Source of the DNA: Jiella marina
GTDB lineage: Bacteria > Pseudomonadota > Alphaproteobacteria > Rhizobiales > Rhizobiaceae
Direction: 5' to 3'
Assembly (NCBI RefSeq): GCF_024359545.1
Contig: NZ_JAKQZG010000005.1
Location: 1-64,000, forward strand
Length of the DNA: 64,000 nucleotides
Within the stretch, counting starts at the first letter, position 1; every line of letters starts with the position of its first letter. This document shows positions 1 to 8,413 of this stretch, one piece after another. The position numbers were made by a program, and so were the translations under genes. A model generated the notes under the pieces. The model did no database searches. It saw nothing but the letters and a program-made list of their open reading frames with translations, and was not told the origin of the DNA.

Positions 1-22
1 GTGGTACACAAAGGTGGTGCAC

Positions 23-691
23 ATGGTGTTGCGTATGTCTCGTCCCTGGAAGCATCCGAAGAGCGGCGTCTACTATCTGCGCGTTCGCGTGCCGGGCGAT
101 CTCGTCGGCTTGGTCGGACGGACGTTGGAGAAGCAGTCGCTGCGGACGAAAGACGTCGGCGAAGCCCGGGCGAGATTTTCGAAGTCGATGGCCGAGCTTG
201 CCGATCGATGGTCGAATCTTCGCCAGGGGCTCGTTCGTCCAAGCTACGAGCAGATGAACGCCTACAGCTCGGATTTCTTTCAGACCTACTGCAGGGAGAT
301 CGAGAGCGGGCAGTGGTCACCGTTTTGGGACGACGGCTTCGGAGCGATCGCCGGCCAATCCGGTGGGAAGCCAGACGATGCAAGCGCAAATCGGGAATTC
401 CGCCGGAATTGCCTGAACTACCGGGTTCCGTCCGGCCAAATGGAAGGTGTCGGAGTCGGCGCCGGCGTCCGTTACTTCGGCGAGAGTTTCGCCGACAATC
501 AAAACCAGTTCGAAGTGCCCGACGTGACGCTCGTCGACGCGCGCATTGCTTATGAAAAAGACGACTGGGGCGTCTCGCTCAACGTCAACAACGTCTTCGA
601 CAAGAAACACGTGGCGAGCTGCCAGGGTGCGACGGCCTGCTATTACGGTGAAGGTCGCCGCGGACTGCTGAAAGCCCATTTCAAGTTCTGA
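23..691 (+). pseudogene. Chimeric remnant: integrase N-terminus fused in frame to the C-terminus of a siderophore receptor
   Basis: An open frame of about 222 residues is built from two unrelated families. Residues 1 to about 125 look like the N-terminal arm-binding part of a tyrosine integrase (RPWKHPKSGVYYLRVRVP near the start, then a helical segment); no catalytic R-H-R-Y domain follows. From about residue 131 (nt ~410) the sequence is the last third of a TonB-dependent siderophore receptor of the FhuA/FpvA type: GVGVGAGVRYFGES, a VDARIAYE strand, NVNNVFDKKHVASC, and a terminal Phe typical of outer-membrane barrels. The ATG at 23 is taken as the start because MSRPWKHP is the usual opening of such integrases. 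The plug and most of the barrel are missing, so it should not work as a receptor or an integrase. It probably marks a deletion or integration scar. The junction position is approximate. Confidence 0.75.
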
Positions 692-717
692 CGCTGGCCT
701 CCATCATCGTCATGAAC

Positions 718-751
718 AAAGAGCGGCACCACAAAAGTGGTGCCGCTCTTT
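718..751. terminator. Perfect 15-bp stem-loop, intrinsic terminator
   Basis: AAAGAGCGGCACCAC, an AAAA loop, then the exact complement ending in CTCTTT. It lies 27 bp after the stop of the receptor remnant and 28 bp before the stop of the convergent ABC exporter. The A-run and T-run at the stem ends let it work in both directions, so it is probably the shared terminator. Confidence 0.85.
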
Positions 752-778
752 GTCGTTCGGGGTTGGTAGACCGGGTAT

Positions 779-2554
779 TTATCCCGCTGGCGCAGTGGCA
801 GAAAGCCTGCCAGCTTCCGTCAAGGAGTTCACCGGACCCTCTGCGCCCGACTGGGCCGCGACCAGACGGGCATAGGCGCCGCCCTTGGCCATCAGTTCGG
901 CATGGGAGCCGGTCTCGACGATCTTGCCCTGATCGACGAAGCAGATCCGATCGGCATGGCGGATCGTCGACAGGCGATGGGCGATGACGAGGCTGGTACG
1001 GCCCTTTGACAGTTCCGCGAGCGCCGCCTGGATCTGCCGCTCGGTCTCGGTATCGAGCGCCGAGGTGGCCTCGTCGAGGATCAGGATCGCCGGGTCCTTG
1101 AGAAACATGCGGGCGATCGAGAGCCGCTGCTTCTGGCCGCCGGAGAGCTTCACGCCGCGCTCACCGACAATGGTGTCGAGGCCATTGGGGAGTGCGGCGA
1201 CGGTCGCCTCCAGCGAGGCCCGGCGCATGGCCGCGACGATCTCCTCCTCGCTCGCGTCGAGTCGGCCGTAGGCGATGTTCTCGCGCACCGTGCCGCCGAA
1301 CAGGAACACGTCCTGTTGCACGACGCCCACATGCTCGCGCAGCGAGGCGAGCGCCATATCGCGGATATCCCTCCCGTCGATGCGGATCACGCCCCCGGAA
1401 ACATCATAGAAACGCGGCAACAGCGCACAAATCGTCGTCTTGCCTGCACCCGACGGGCCGACGAAGGCGATCGTCTCGCCGGGCTTCGCCGCAAAGCTCA
1501 CATCCTTCAGGACCGGCAGGCCGTTGCCATAGGCAAAGCGCACATGCTCGAAGGCGACCGCACCCTTCACCTGAGAAATCGCGACGGCTCCGGGCCGATC
1601 CTCGATTTCCGGCTCGGTGTCCAGGAACTCGCAATAGCGGCGGAAGCCGGCGATCCCCTTCGGGTAGGTCTCTAGAACCGCCGCAATCTTTTCCACCGGC
1701 CGGAAGAACACGCCGACCAGAAGCAGGAAGCCGACGAATCCGCCATTGGTCAGGTCGCCGGCGATGACGAAATACGTTCCCGCCACCATGACGATCACCT
1801 GAGTGAGGCGCATGGAGAAATAGTTCAGCGACTGCGACCAGGACATGATCTTGTAGGCGTCGAGCTTGCGGCGGCGATATTCGGCGTTATTGCGCGAGAA
1901 CAGCCGGCGCTCGTGATGCTCGTTGCCGAAGGCCTGCACGACGCGGATGCCGCCGACATTCTCCTCGATCCGGGCGTTGAAATCGCCGACCGAGGCGTAG
2001 ATCGCCCGCCAGGTGGCGGTCATCCGGGCGCCGTAGCGGGTGGTCAGCCACGCCCCGACCGGCACAATGACGCCGGTGATCAGCGCCAGTTCCACATGCA
2101 CGAAGAGCATCAGCAAGAAGGCGCCGACGAAGGTCATCACCGCGATGAAGAGGTCTTCGGGACCGTGATGCGCGATCTCGCCGATCTCCTCCAGATCCTT
2201 GGTCAGGCGGCCGACGAGATGGCCGGTCTTGACGTTGTCGAAATAGCCGAAGGACAGTTTCTGGAGATGATCGAAGGCGCGCTTGCGCATCTCCGTCTCG
2301 ATATTGATCCCCAGCATATGACCCCAATAGGTGACCACGGCCATCAAACCGGTGTTCACGAGATAGATCGCCAGGAGCCCCAGCGTGGCAGCGACGATCA
2401 GCGGCCAGTCGCCGCCGGGCAGAAGATCGTCGACGAAGACCTTGACCGCGATCGGGAAGCCGAGTTCCAGAAGCCCGGCCAGGACCGCACAGCCGAAATC
2501 CAGAACGAACAACCCCTTGTAGGGCTGATAATAGGAAAAGAAGCGCTTGAGCAT
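779..2554 (-). CDS. MsbA-type ABC exporter, fused permease and ATPase
   Basis: A half-transporter of 591 residues (591 codons plus stop) that exports a substrate across the inner membrane, working as a homodimer or heterodimer. An N-terminal six-helix ABC exporter domain (about residues 1-310) precedes a nucleotide-binding domain with Walker A GPSGAGKTT, signature LSGGQKQR, Walker B ILILDEATSALD and the switch His in IAHRLSTIRHAD. The ATG at 2554 begins MLKRFFSYYQPYK, the normal opening of this family; a TTG 33 bp upstream is the alternative. The substrate is unknown. Its position between siderophore-receptor genes suggests siderophore or other small-molecule export, as seen for MsbA-like exporters in siderophore loci, but lipid flipping is equally compatible with the sequence. 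It ends against the perfect terminator at 718-751. Confidence 0.85.
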   Translation of the reverse strand: MLKRFFSYYQPYKGLFVLDFGCAVLAGLLELGFPIAVKVFVDDLLPGGDWPLIVAATLGLLAIYLVNTGLMAVVTYWGHMLGINIETEMRKRAFDHLQKLSFGYFDNVKTGHLVGRLTKDLEEIGEIAHHGPEDLFIAVMTFVGAFLLMLFVHVELALITGVIVPVGAWLTTRYGARMTATWRAIYASVGDFNARIEENVGGIRVVQAFGNEHHERRLFSRNNAEYRRRKLDAYKIMSWSQSLNYFSMRLTQVIVMVAGTYFVIAGDLTNGGFVGFLLLVGVFFRPVEKIAAVLETYPKGIAGFRRYCEFLDTEPEIEDRPGAVAISQVKGAVAFEHVRFAYGNGLPVLKDVSFAAKPGETIAFVGPSGAGKTTICALLPRFYDVSGGVIRIDGRDIRDMALASLREHVGVVQQDVFLFGGTVRENIAYGRLDASEEEIVAAMRRASLEATVAALPNGLDTIVGERGVKLSGGQKQRLSIARMFLKDPAILILDEATSALDTETERQIQAALAELSKGRTSLVIAHRLSTIRHADRICFVDQGKIVETGSHAELMAKGGAYARLVAAQSGAEGPVNSLTEAGRLSATAPAG

Positions 2555-2699
2555 GTGATCCGATATTGGCCCTAGGAGCGGCTTCAAGGCTGTTTTGGCC
2601 CCGGGGTCCGCACCAGCGGGGCGTCGAGGTGCCGGAGCGTTGCGATTTCGATAGCCGTTCAGGCGCGAAACGCAAGCCGAAGAGCCGGCGTCCCGTTAT

Positions 2700-2935
2700 T
2701 CCGTCCCGGCATCGGCGCGTGCCGCATCGCCCCCGACGCTGCGCCTCCGACAGGCCGCGGCCAGATGGCGTTGTCGGGGGAGTTTGAGTTCGCAGCGAAC
2801 GAGGCGGCGGATCTGCTTCATGGCGGCAAACCGACCATCGAACTCGACGATGCCGTGTTCGGCGAATGCTGGCACAGGCGGGCGAGCAGCTCCGAAGCGC
2901 CGGGGACAAGGATCGTTGTGGATGCGGTCAGCATG
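2700..2935 (-). pseudogene. Possible DUF2218-like remnant, frameshifted
   Basis: The minus strand from 2935 reads MLTASTTILVPGASELLARLCQH and then leaves frame. Restoring one T after the His codon continues as FAEHGIVEFDGRFAAMKQ. The opening resembles DUF2218 proteins, small proteins often encoded next to siderophore receptors and exporters, which fits this position just upstream of the exporter. The downstream half matches the family poorly in every frame. It is either a decayed copy or a coincidence, and no function is claimed. Confidence 0.3.
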
Positions 2936-3024
2936 AGTGGTGGTCTCCGGCCATACCTGGAAAAGCATCAAACGATCACGCATTCGCATTCATCGGGGAG
3001 GGAACCGTGATCCCGATGCGGCAA

Positions 3025-3051
3025 ATAACATGATGAATGAAATCATGTTAT
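3025..3051. repeat. Perfect 10-bp inverted repeat, operator-like
   Basis: ATAACATGAT and ATCATGTTAT are separated by 7 bp, AT-rich within GC-rich DNA. It lies about 470 bp upstream of the exporter start and 170 bp beyond the 3' end of the glyoxalase-like gene. The symmetry suits a dimeric regulator; no known iron-box consensus was recognised. Confidence 0.55.
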
Positions 3052-3088
3052 AGAGCGAGACTGAAAGTTTGGATAATTTTCCGAACGC

Positions 3089-3154
3089 TTTACGCGTAAA
3101 AACAAGGGCTTGGAGCGAGCCGGCAATGCATCCTCATCGTCATTCGCTCCAAGC
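3089..3154. repeat. 12-bp palindrome plus 11-bp stem-loop in an intergenic region
   Basis: TTTACGCGTAAA at 3089-3100 is a perfect palindrome. Just downstream, GCTTGGAGCGA (3108-3118) and TCGCTCCAAGC (3144-3154) form an 11-bp stem with a 25-nt loop. Together with the repeat at 3025-3051, this gene-free stretch between the exporter and the glyoxalase-like gene carries several dyads and may hold operators or a small RNA. The role is not determined. Confidence 0.45.
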
Positions 3155-3217
3155 CGAATTGCGGATTTTCGATCGTGAGAGAGGCCGGTCTGCGGCGACC
3201 TGTCTTTTATCGCCTCA

Positions 3218-3763
3218 TCAGCCCTTGAGTTCCATAAACCTGATGCGGTTGTTGAAGGGGTCGGTGACCTGCATCTCCAGTCTTGTCCCCTCGTCTGCGA
3301 TACCAGGTTTCATATAGCGGTAGTCCTTGGCCAGAAGCTCCTGGTGAAGATCCCGGATCTCGGTCATGTAGACGCACATGTTCCCTCCGGGCGTGGCGTC
3401 CCCAGCGTGCTCGGAGAGGTGCAGTCTGAGGCCGGAACGGGAAATCTGCCGGTAGAGCGGAAAATTGACTCCGTAGCGATGGTCCCAGTCGACGGTGAAG
3501 CCGAGAAAGTCCAGATAGAACTCGTCGGCCTTCGCAACGTCGAAGATACGAATGATCGGCACGGCCTGCTCGAATGCTATCCTGCCAACGGGTCGAGCAC
3601 GCGCGGCGTCGTCGATTTTTGCTGACAGAACGTTCCAGTTCGTCAACCCGAACTGCCTTGCAACGATTTCCAGCGCCTGGCTGTGGCTAATCGTCAGGTC
3701 AAGATCGGCCAGTATTTCGCGCATGGCTTTCGCCATGGCTTTGGCGTCGCGATAGTCGCGCAT
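3218..3763 (-). CDS. Glyoxalase/bleomycin-resistance-fold protein with helical N-terminal extension
   Basis: A 181-residue cytosolic protein. Residues 1-55 are a helical segment (MRDYRDAKAMAKAMREIL, then SQALEIVARQFGLTNWNVLSAKI) found at the N-terminus of a subgroup of glyoxalase-superfamily proteins. The remainder is a VOC fold: AVPIIRIFDVAKADEFYLDFLGF, WDHRY, LRLHLSEH, then DPFNNRIRFME at the end, which is the usual last strand with its acidic ligand. The ATG at 3763 is preceded by AAGGAAACGG; the open frame extends 36 codons further upstream without a ribosome site. The substrate cannot be inferred. The subgroup includes bleomycin-binding-like and metal-dependent members. Confidence 0.75.
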   Translation of the reverse strand: MRDYRDAKAMAKAMREILADLDLTISHSQALEIVARQFGLTNWNVLSAKIDDAARARPVGRIAFEQAVPIIRIFDVAKADEFYLDFLGFTVDWDHRYGVNFPLYRQISRSGLRLHLSEHAGDATPGGNMCVYMTEIRDLHQELLAKDYRYMKPGIADEGTRLEMQVTDPFNNRIRFMELKG

Positions 3764-4207
3764 ATCCGTTTCCTTCGTCACGGCGAAGCTCTCGTCAGCG
3801 CTCGCATTGCAAACGTCTTCGCCCAACGAACAAACGGTCGGGAAGGAACCCGTCTCGGAGGCATTCGCCATACCCCTTCAGCAGCGCGAGCTGCTGGCTG
3901 CCTCCAGCCATGGCAGAAGCCTACCGAGGAAGTTTGCTCTTGTCAGTCGATAAAACCGGTCAATGGGCAGAGCGGCGACGTGCAAGCGCCAATCGGATGC
4001 GGCAAGCCAAACATTTCGCAAAGGAGGGGAGTGGCTGACTGTTTCGCCCTCCCAGGCACACTGTTGCCCAAATCCCCCAGTGCTAAAAACATGACTATTT
4101 ACATCGAGTTTTTAATTGTGGACTCAAAAGATCAGATTTAAGACTCCGGGCGATTGCAGCGGGTCGGAGTGCCCCAAGAAAACTTGTGACGGTTGGAGTT
4201 CGGTATC
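3764..4207. other. Gene-poor promoter region upstream of the TonB receptor
   Basis: A 444-bp interval between divergent genes, AT-richer near 4080-4140. No credible gene was found. It must contain the promoters for the glyoxalase-like gene and for the iron-uptake operon; no clear Fur, Irr or RirA box was recognised by eye. Confidence 0.5.
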
Positions 4208-6430
4208 ATGCGCAAAGCGACAGGCTCGGTCGAACGACTGACAAGAGTTCTCGTTACTGCAACAGCCCTGTCTGTTGGTGGAACCCTGACTCTCGACGTC
4301 GAAGCGCAGGCGCAGGATACCGACTTTCAGACCACCGAAAACACGGCTGATGTCGACTATACCACCATCGACACTTACGACGGCGGCATGATTACTCTCG
4401 ATACGGTCGTCGTGCAGGGCGAGAAGATTCCGCGCGACATCTTCGACACCTACACGAGCGTCGATGTCGTCGGCAGCGGTGAGATCGAGGACTACAATTA
4501 CAATACCGTCGATCAGGCACTGAACACCGTCGGCAACGTTCGTTCCTTCGAGTCGGGAACCGGCAATAGCAGCTTCGTCATTCGCGGCCTGAACGCAGAA
4601 GGGGTGACTCAGCCGAGCCGTTCCTCGCCGGTCATATCCGTCCTCGTCGACGGCGCCGAGCAAGGGATCGAAGCCACTCGCCGCGGCTCACGTGGCCTTT
4701 GGGACGTGGAGCAGGTGGAGGTGCTGCGAGGGCCGCAATCGACCACCCAGGGCCGCAATTCGCTCGCCGGATCGGTGATCATCAAGACCAAGGATCCGAC
4801 CTACGAGCCGGAAGTCATACTCGAGGGCATGGCCGGCAACCAGGACTATCTCTCCGGCGCCTTTGCCGTGAACGCCCCAATCATCGACAATCAGTTCGCC
4901 GTTCGCATAGCCGGCCAGAAATCCCGAGAAACCAAGGATATCGACTACGCCAACCCTGCCCTTGCCGAGTTGGAAGAAGACGAATACGAGCAGATTCGCG
5001 GTAAGTTCCTGTTCACGCCGGAGGCGATGCCAGGTCTGCGGGCGCTCTTCACCGTCAGCCGCACCCACGACAAACCCGGTTGGGGCCTGGTCAGCGGACC
5101 CGACTTCTTCGACCGCCATTTCGACGATTCCACGACTGACTCGGCCGAGTTCCGCGATACCCATGTCAATCGCTACATCGCCGACGTCAGCTACGAAATC
5201 ACACCGGACTGGACGGTGCGATCGGTCACGTCCTTCGTCGACACGGGCGTGACGATTGAATCGCCCTCGGCATCATCCTTCATTCGGGACGATACACGCG
5301 AAGGTGCGGATTTCGCGCAGGATCTGCAGCTCACCTACGAATCCCCCGACGACCCGTTTTCGGGTGTCTTCGGCGTGTTCGCGGGCCGCTTCACGACCGA
5401 TCTCGACTCATCGATCCAGACCACGCTTCTTGCCCCTTACGGCGTGCCGCTGATCGACGTGCAGATGCTGACCGCTGAGAACAAGACCGAGTCCATCGCC
5501 GCCTACGCCGATACGCGCTACCGCTTCTTCGAAGATTGGACGCTGATTGCCGGCGGTCGTATCCTGCGTGATGAGGTCTCGGCAGATTATGCCGGCACAG
5601 CGCTCGACTTTGCGACGACGATCGGAACCGGCATACCGACATTCGGATCCCTCGACGAAAACAACTCCACGGCGAACACGGTATTCCTGCCGAAGATCGG
5701 ACTGGCCTACGATCTGACCGACAACCAGACCGTCGCCTTCACGGCGAGCCGCGGCTATCGCGCCGGCTTCTCGGAAGCCGTTGCCGGTTCAACCGCCATC
5801 AATGAAGTCGAGCCGGAATATCTCTGGTCCTACGATATCGCCTACCGCTCCCGCTGGTTCGACGACACGCTGAAACTCAACGCCAACGCCTTCTACTACG
5901 ATTACGAGAACCAGCAGGTCCTGACCTTCAATCCCAACTTCTCCGGTCAGACGATCACGGCGAATAGCGGCAAGTCCCACGCCTACGGCGCGGAAGCGGA
6001 GGTGCGCTGGATGCCGATGCCCGAGATCGAACTGTTCTCCTCACTCGGCCTTCTCAAGACTGAATTCGACGAGGGCGTCACGGCCAGCGGTATCAATCTC
6101 GAGGGCAAGGAGTTCCCGGAGGCTCCTGCGGTCACCTTTGCCGCGGGTGGGATCTGGCGCCACCATTCCGGCATCTTCGCCGAAGCAGACATGTCCTTCA
6201 CGGACGGCTTCTATTCGAGTGGCGACCTCGCCAACACGTCGAGCCGCCTCGTCGATTCCTTTACTCTTGTGAATGCGCAAATCGGATATGAATACAACGA
6301 CTTCTCGGTTGCGGCCTTCGCCAAGAACATCTTCGACGAGCAGTATCTGACGAGCATCAATGAGACAGGCTCCCAGGCGACGATTGGGGACGGGCGCACC
6401 TACGGCCTGAAGGCGACGGGCAAGTTCTGA
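4208..6430 (+). CDS. TonB-dependent outer-membrane siderophore receptor
   Basis: A 740-residue outer-membrane receptor for a ferric siderophore or similar iron chelate, energised by TonB. It shows a signal peptide ending near residue 36 (EAQAQ), a TonB-box-like ITLDTVVV at 62-69, a plug domain from about 80 to 200 (SSFVIRGL, VEVLRGPQSTTQGRNSLAGSVIIKTK), and a long beta-barrel ending in a terminal Phe. The ATG at 4208 has GGAG nine bases upstream; a TTG at 4193 is less likely. It heads a tight operon with a periplasmic binding protein, two FecCD permeases and an ATPase, so its cargo should be handed to that importer. The closest look is to the broad ferrichrome/catecholate receptor class; the ligand cannot be named. 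Confidence 0.9.
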   Translation: MRKATGSVERLTRVLVTATALSVGGTLTLDVEAQAQDTDFQTTENTADVDYTTIDTYDGGMITLDTVVVQGEKIPRDIFDTYTSVDVVGSGEIEDYNYNTVDQALNTVGNVRSFESGTGNSSFVIRGLNAEGVTQPSRSSPVISVLVDGAEQGIEATRRGSRGLWDVEQVEVLRGPQSTTQGRNSLAGSVIIKTKDPTYEPEVILEGMAGNQDYLSGAFAVNAPIIDNQFAVRIAGQKSRETKDIDYANPALAELEEDEYEQIRGKFLFTPEAMPGLRALFTVSRTHDKPGWGLVSGPDFFDRHFDDSTTDSAEFRDTHVNRYIADVSYEITPDWTVRSVTSFVDTGVTIESPSASSFIRDDTREGADFAQDLQLTYESPDDPFSGVFGVFAGRFTTDLDSSIQTTLLAPYGVPLIDVQMLTAENKTESIAAYADTRYRFFEDWTLIAGGRILRDEVSADYAGTALDFATTIGTGIPTFGSLDENNSTANTVFLPKIGLAYDLTDNQTVAFTASRGYRAGFSEAVAGSTAINEVEPEYLWSYDIAYRSRWFDDTLKLNANAFYYDYENQQVLTFNPNFSGQTITANSGKSHAYGAEAEVRWMPMPEIELFSSLGLLKTEFDEGVTASGINLEGKEFPEAPAVTFAAGGIWRHHSGIFAEADMSFTDGFYSSGDLANTSSRLVDSFTLVNAQIGYEYNDFSVAAFAKNIFDEQYLTSINETGSQATIGDGRTYGLKATGKF

Positions 6431-6476
6431 TCCTCCTGCTTGCGGCGTACGACGCCCTATCGAAGAAGAACTGGCA

Positions 6477-7397
6477 ATGACGCGACGGCTCCTCGCTCTC
6501 CTGCTCCTCACCATTGGCTTCGCGACGCCGGCCGTGGCTTGTGACGGCAGGCTCGTGGACGATCCCGCGATACTCGGCGATGCCGTCTGCGTCCCCGAAA
6601 TGCCTGAGCGCATCGTCGTGCTCGATCCGACCTACAGCCTCGGCATGGCACTGGAACTCGGACTTCCTGTGGTCGGGGCGCCGCTGTTCGGCATGAGCGA
6701 CAAACAACTCAAGGCCGATGCCGTGAATGAGGGCGTCACCGATCTCGGCACGTTCGCGGAGCCGAGCATCGAGACGATCATCGCCCTTGATCCGGATCTG
6801 ATCATCGGCAGTGCCATGGCAGGCGAGGAGGTCTTGAACCTCGCCTCGCGCATCGCGCCGACGGTGTTGATCGGAGCGGAAGGGTGGAAGGACTATTACC
6901 GTCTCGTCGCCGACATCACCGGAACACGCGCGGAGGCCGACGAAGCGCTCGCGGCTTTCGAAGACCGCGTGGCGGCAATCCGCGACCGTGTTCCCGACAC
7001 GTCCGTCTCGATCGTCCGCATTACCCCATGGGATTTTCAGGTCTATCTGGATGGCCCCAAGGCCTACGGCCCCTTCGCGGTCATGCGGGAGGCCGGGGTA
7101 AAGCGCACCGAATACGAGACCACCGACAGCGATCTCACGGTCAAGCGCCCGGACTGGGAACAACTCGCGGCACTTCGTGGGGAGGTGCTTCTTTACATCG
7201 TGGGCGGCGCGAACGATTCCGCCGTGAGCGGTCGCCATGAGGAAGTGACAAACAATCCCCTATGGCAGATGCTTCCCGCCGTTGCCGCCGGGAACGTTCA
7301 TCGGGTCGATGCAGCAACCTGGATGGAGTTCAGCGGGCTCGCCTCCGCCAACAGGGTTCTCGACGATATCGAGCGCTTCATCATCGACGGGCGATGA
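6477..7397 (+). CDS. Periplasmic iron-siderophore binding protein, FecB/BtuF type
   Basis: A 306-residue substrate-binding component of the iron-chelate ABC importer. It has a signal peptide (MTRRLLALLLLTIGFATPAVA) and then two Rossmann-like lobes joined by a long helix, typical of the helical-backbone class: PERIVVLDPTYSLGMALELG, then TIIALDPDLIIG, and a C-terminal PLWQMLPAVAAGNVHRVDAATW. It follows the receptor by 46 bp, and its stop overlaps the ATG of the first permease (ATGA), indicating translational coupling. The receptor-binding protein pair indicates one ferric chelate as cargo. Confidence 0.88.
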   Translation: MTRRLLALLLLTIGFATPAVACDGRLVDDPAILGDAVCVPEMPERIVVLDPTYSLGMALELGLPVVGAPLFGMSDKQLKADAVNEGVTDLGTFAEPSIETIIALDPDLIIGSAMAGEEVLNLASRIAPTVLIGAEGWKDYYRLVADITGTRAEADEALAAFEDRVAAIRDRVPDTSVSIVRITPWDFQVYLDGPKAYGPFAVMREAGVKRTEYETTDSDLTVKRPDWEQLAALRGEVLLYIVGGANDSAVSGRHEEVTNNPLWQMLPAVAAGNVHRVDAATWMEFSGLASANRVLDDIERFIIDGR

Positions 7398-8413
7398 CGC
7401 GGAACAAGCGGACAATCACCGCTGTACGGCGCGATTTGATCGTCGCGCCACTTCTCGTCATGGCGTTGATGCTCTCTGCGGTCTGGGGGTTGACGGTGGG
7501 CGCGTCTCGCGTGTCACTTCCCGCCGTTTTCGATGCGCTTGCCGGTGCCGAGGCATCATACGAATCCCTGATCGTCACGACTGTCCGGCTGCCGCGCATC
7601 GTGGCGGCGCTGGCGATCGGCTCAGCGCTGGCGGTCGCCGGCGCGCTGATGCAGGCGATGACCAACAATCCGCTCGCCTCGCCCGGCCTTCTTGGCATCA
7701 ATGCTGGCGCGGCCTTTTCGGTCGTGCTCGCGGTTCTCTATCTCGAACCGATGACCGGCAGCGCCTATGCCTGGTTCGCGTTCGCTGGAGCCGGGATTGC
7801 GGCTTTTCTGGTCCATGGTCTCGGGTCGGTGGGCCCCGGCGGCGCGACGCCGCTCAAGCTGGCGCTCGCCGGAATCATTCTGTCATCCTTCATCGCGTCG
7901 CTTACCACGATGATCCTCGTCACCGACCGCGCGACCCTGGATGTCGTCCGCCTCTGGACCGTCGGCTCGCTGACGGGTCGGCAGATCGAAACGGTTCTGC
8001 CACTGTCGCTCCACATCGTGGCGGGCCTTGCCGCGACACTTCTCATCGCGCGTCAGGTGACAACCCTTGGCCTCGGTCCCGACATCTCGCTCAGCCTCGG
8101 TCAGAACCTGATCCTCTGGCGCCTCATCTGCGGTGCGCTCGTGGTACTGCTTGCTGGGAGCGCGGTCGCGATCGCCGGGCCGGTTGGCTTCGTCGGCCTC
8201 GTTGTCCCTCACGCCGCGCGCATCATGTTTGGCACGGATTATCGGCGGGTCCTGCCGTACAGCGCGCTCATGGGGGCGATGCTCGTTCTTCTCGCCGACA
8301 CGGCCGTGCGCGGGGCCTTCAGTGGTGTTGACCTGCCCGTGGGCGTCACCATGGCGCTGATCGGCGCGCCCTTCTTCGTCTATCTCGCCCGCCGCCGTCT
8401 GGCGATCTCATGA
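7394..8413 (+). CDS. Iron-siderophore ABC permease, FecCD family (first subunit)
   Basis: A 339-residue inner-membrane permease with about ten helices. Family features include LPRIVAALAIGSALAVAGALMQAMTNNPLASPGLLGINAGAA near the N-terminus, the signature for the first coupling region, and GPVGFVGLVVPHAARIMFG, which contacts the ATPase. The start is the ATG inside the ATGA overlap with the binding-protein gene. It ends in another ATGA overlap with the second permease. The two permeases are homologous but distinct, so the importer is a heterodimer, as in Fec and Fep systems. Confidence 0.9.
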   Translation: MTRNKRTITAVRRDLIVAPLLVMALMLSAVWGLTVGASRVSLPAVFDALAGAEASYESLIVTTVRLPRIVAALAIGSALAVAGALMQAMTNNPLASPGLLGINAGAAFSVVLAVLYLEPMTGSAYAWFAFAGAGIAAFLVHGLGSVGPGGATPLKLALAGIILSSFIASLTTMILVTDRATLDVVRLWTVGSLTGRQIETVLPLSLHIVAGLAATLLIARQVTTLGLGPDISLSLGQNLILWRLICGALVVLLAGSAVAIAGPVGFVGLVVPHAARIMFGTDYRRVLPYSALMGAMLVLLADTAVRGAFSGVDLPVGVTMALIGAPFFVYLARRRLAIS

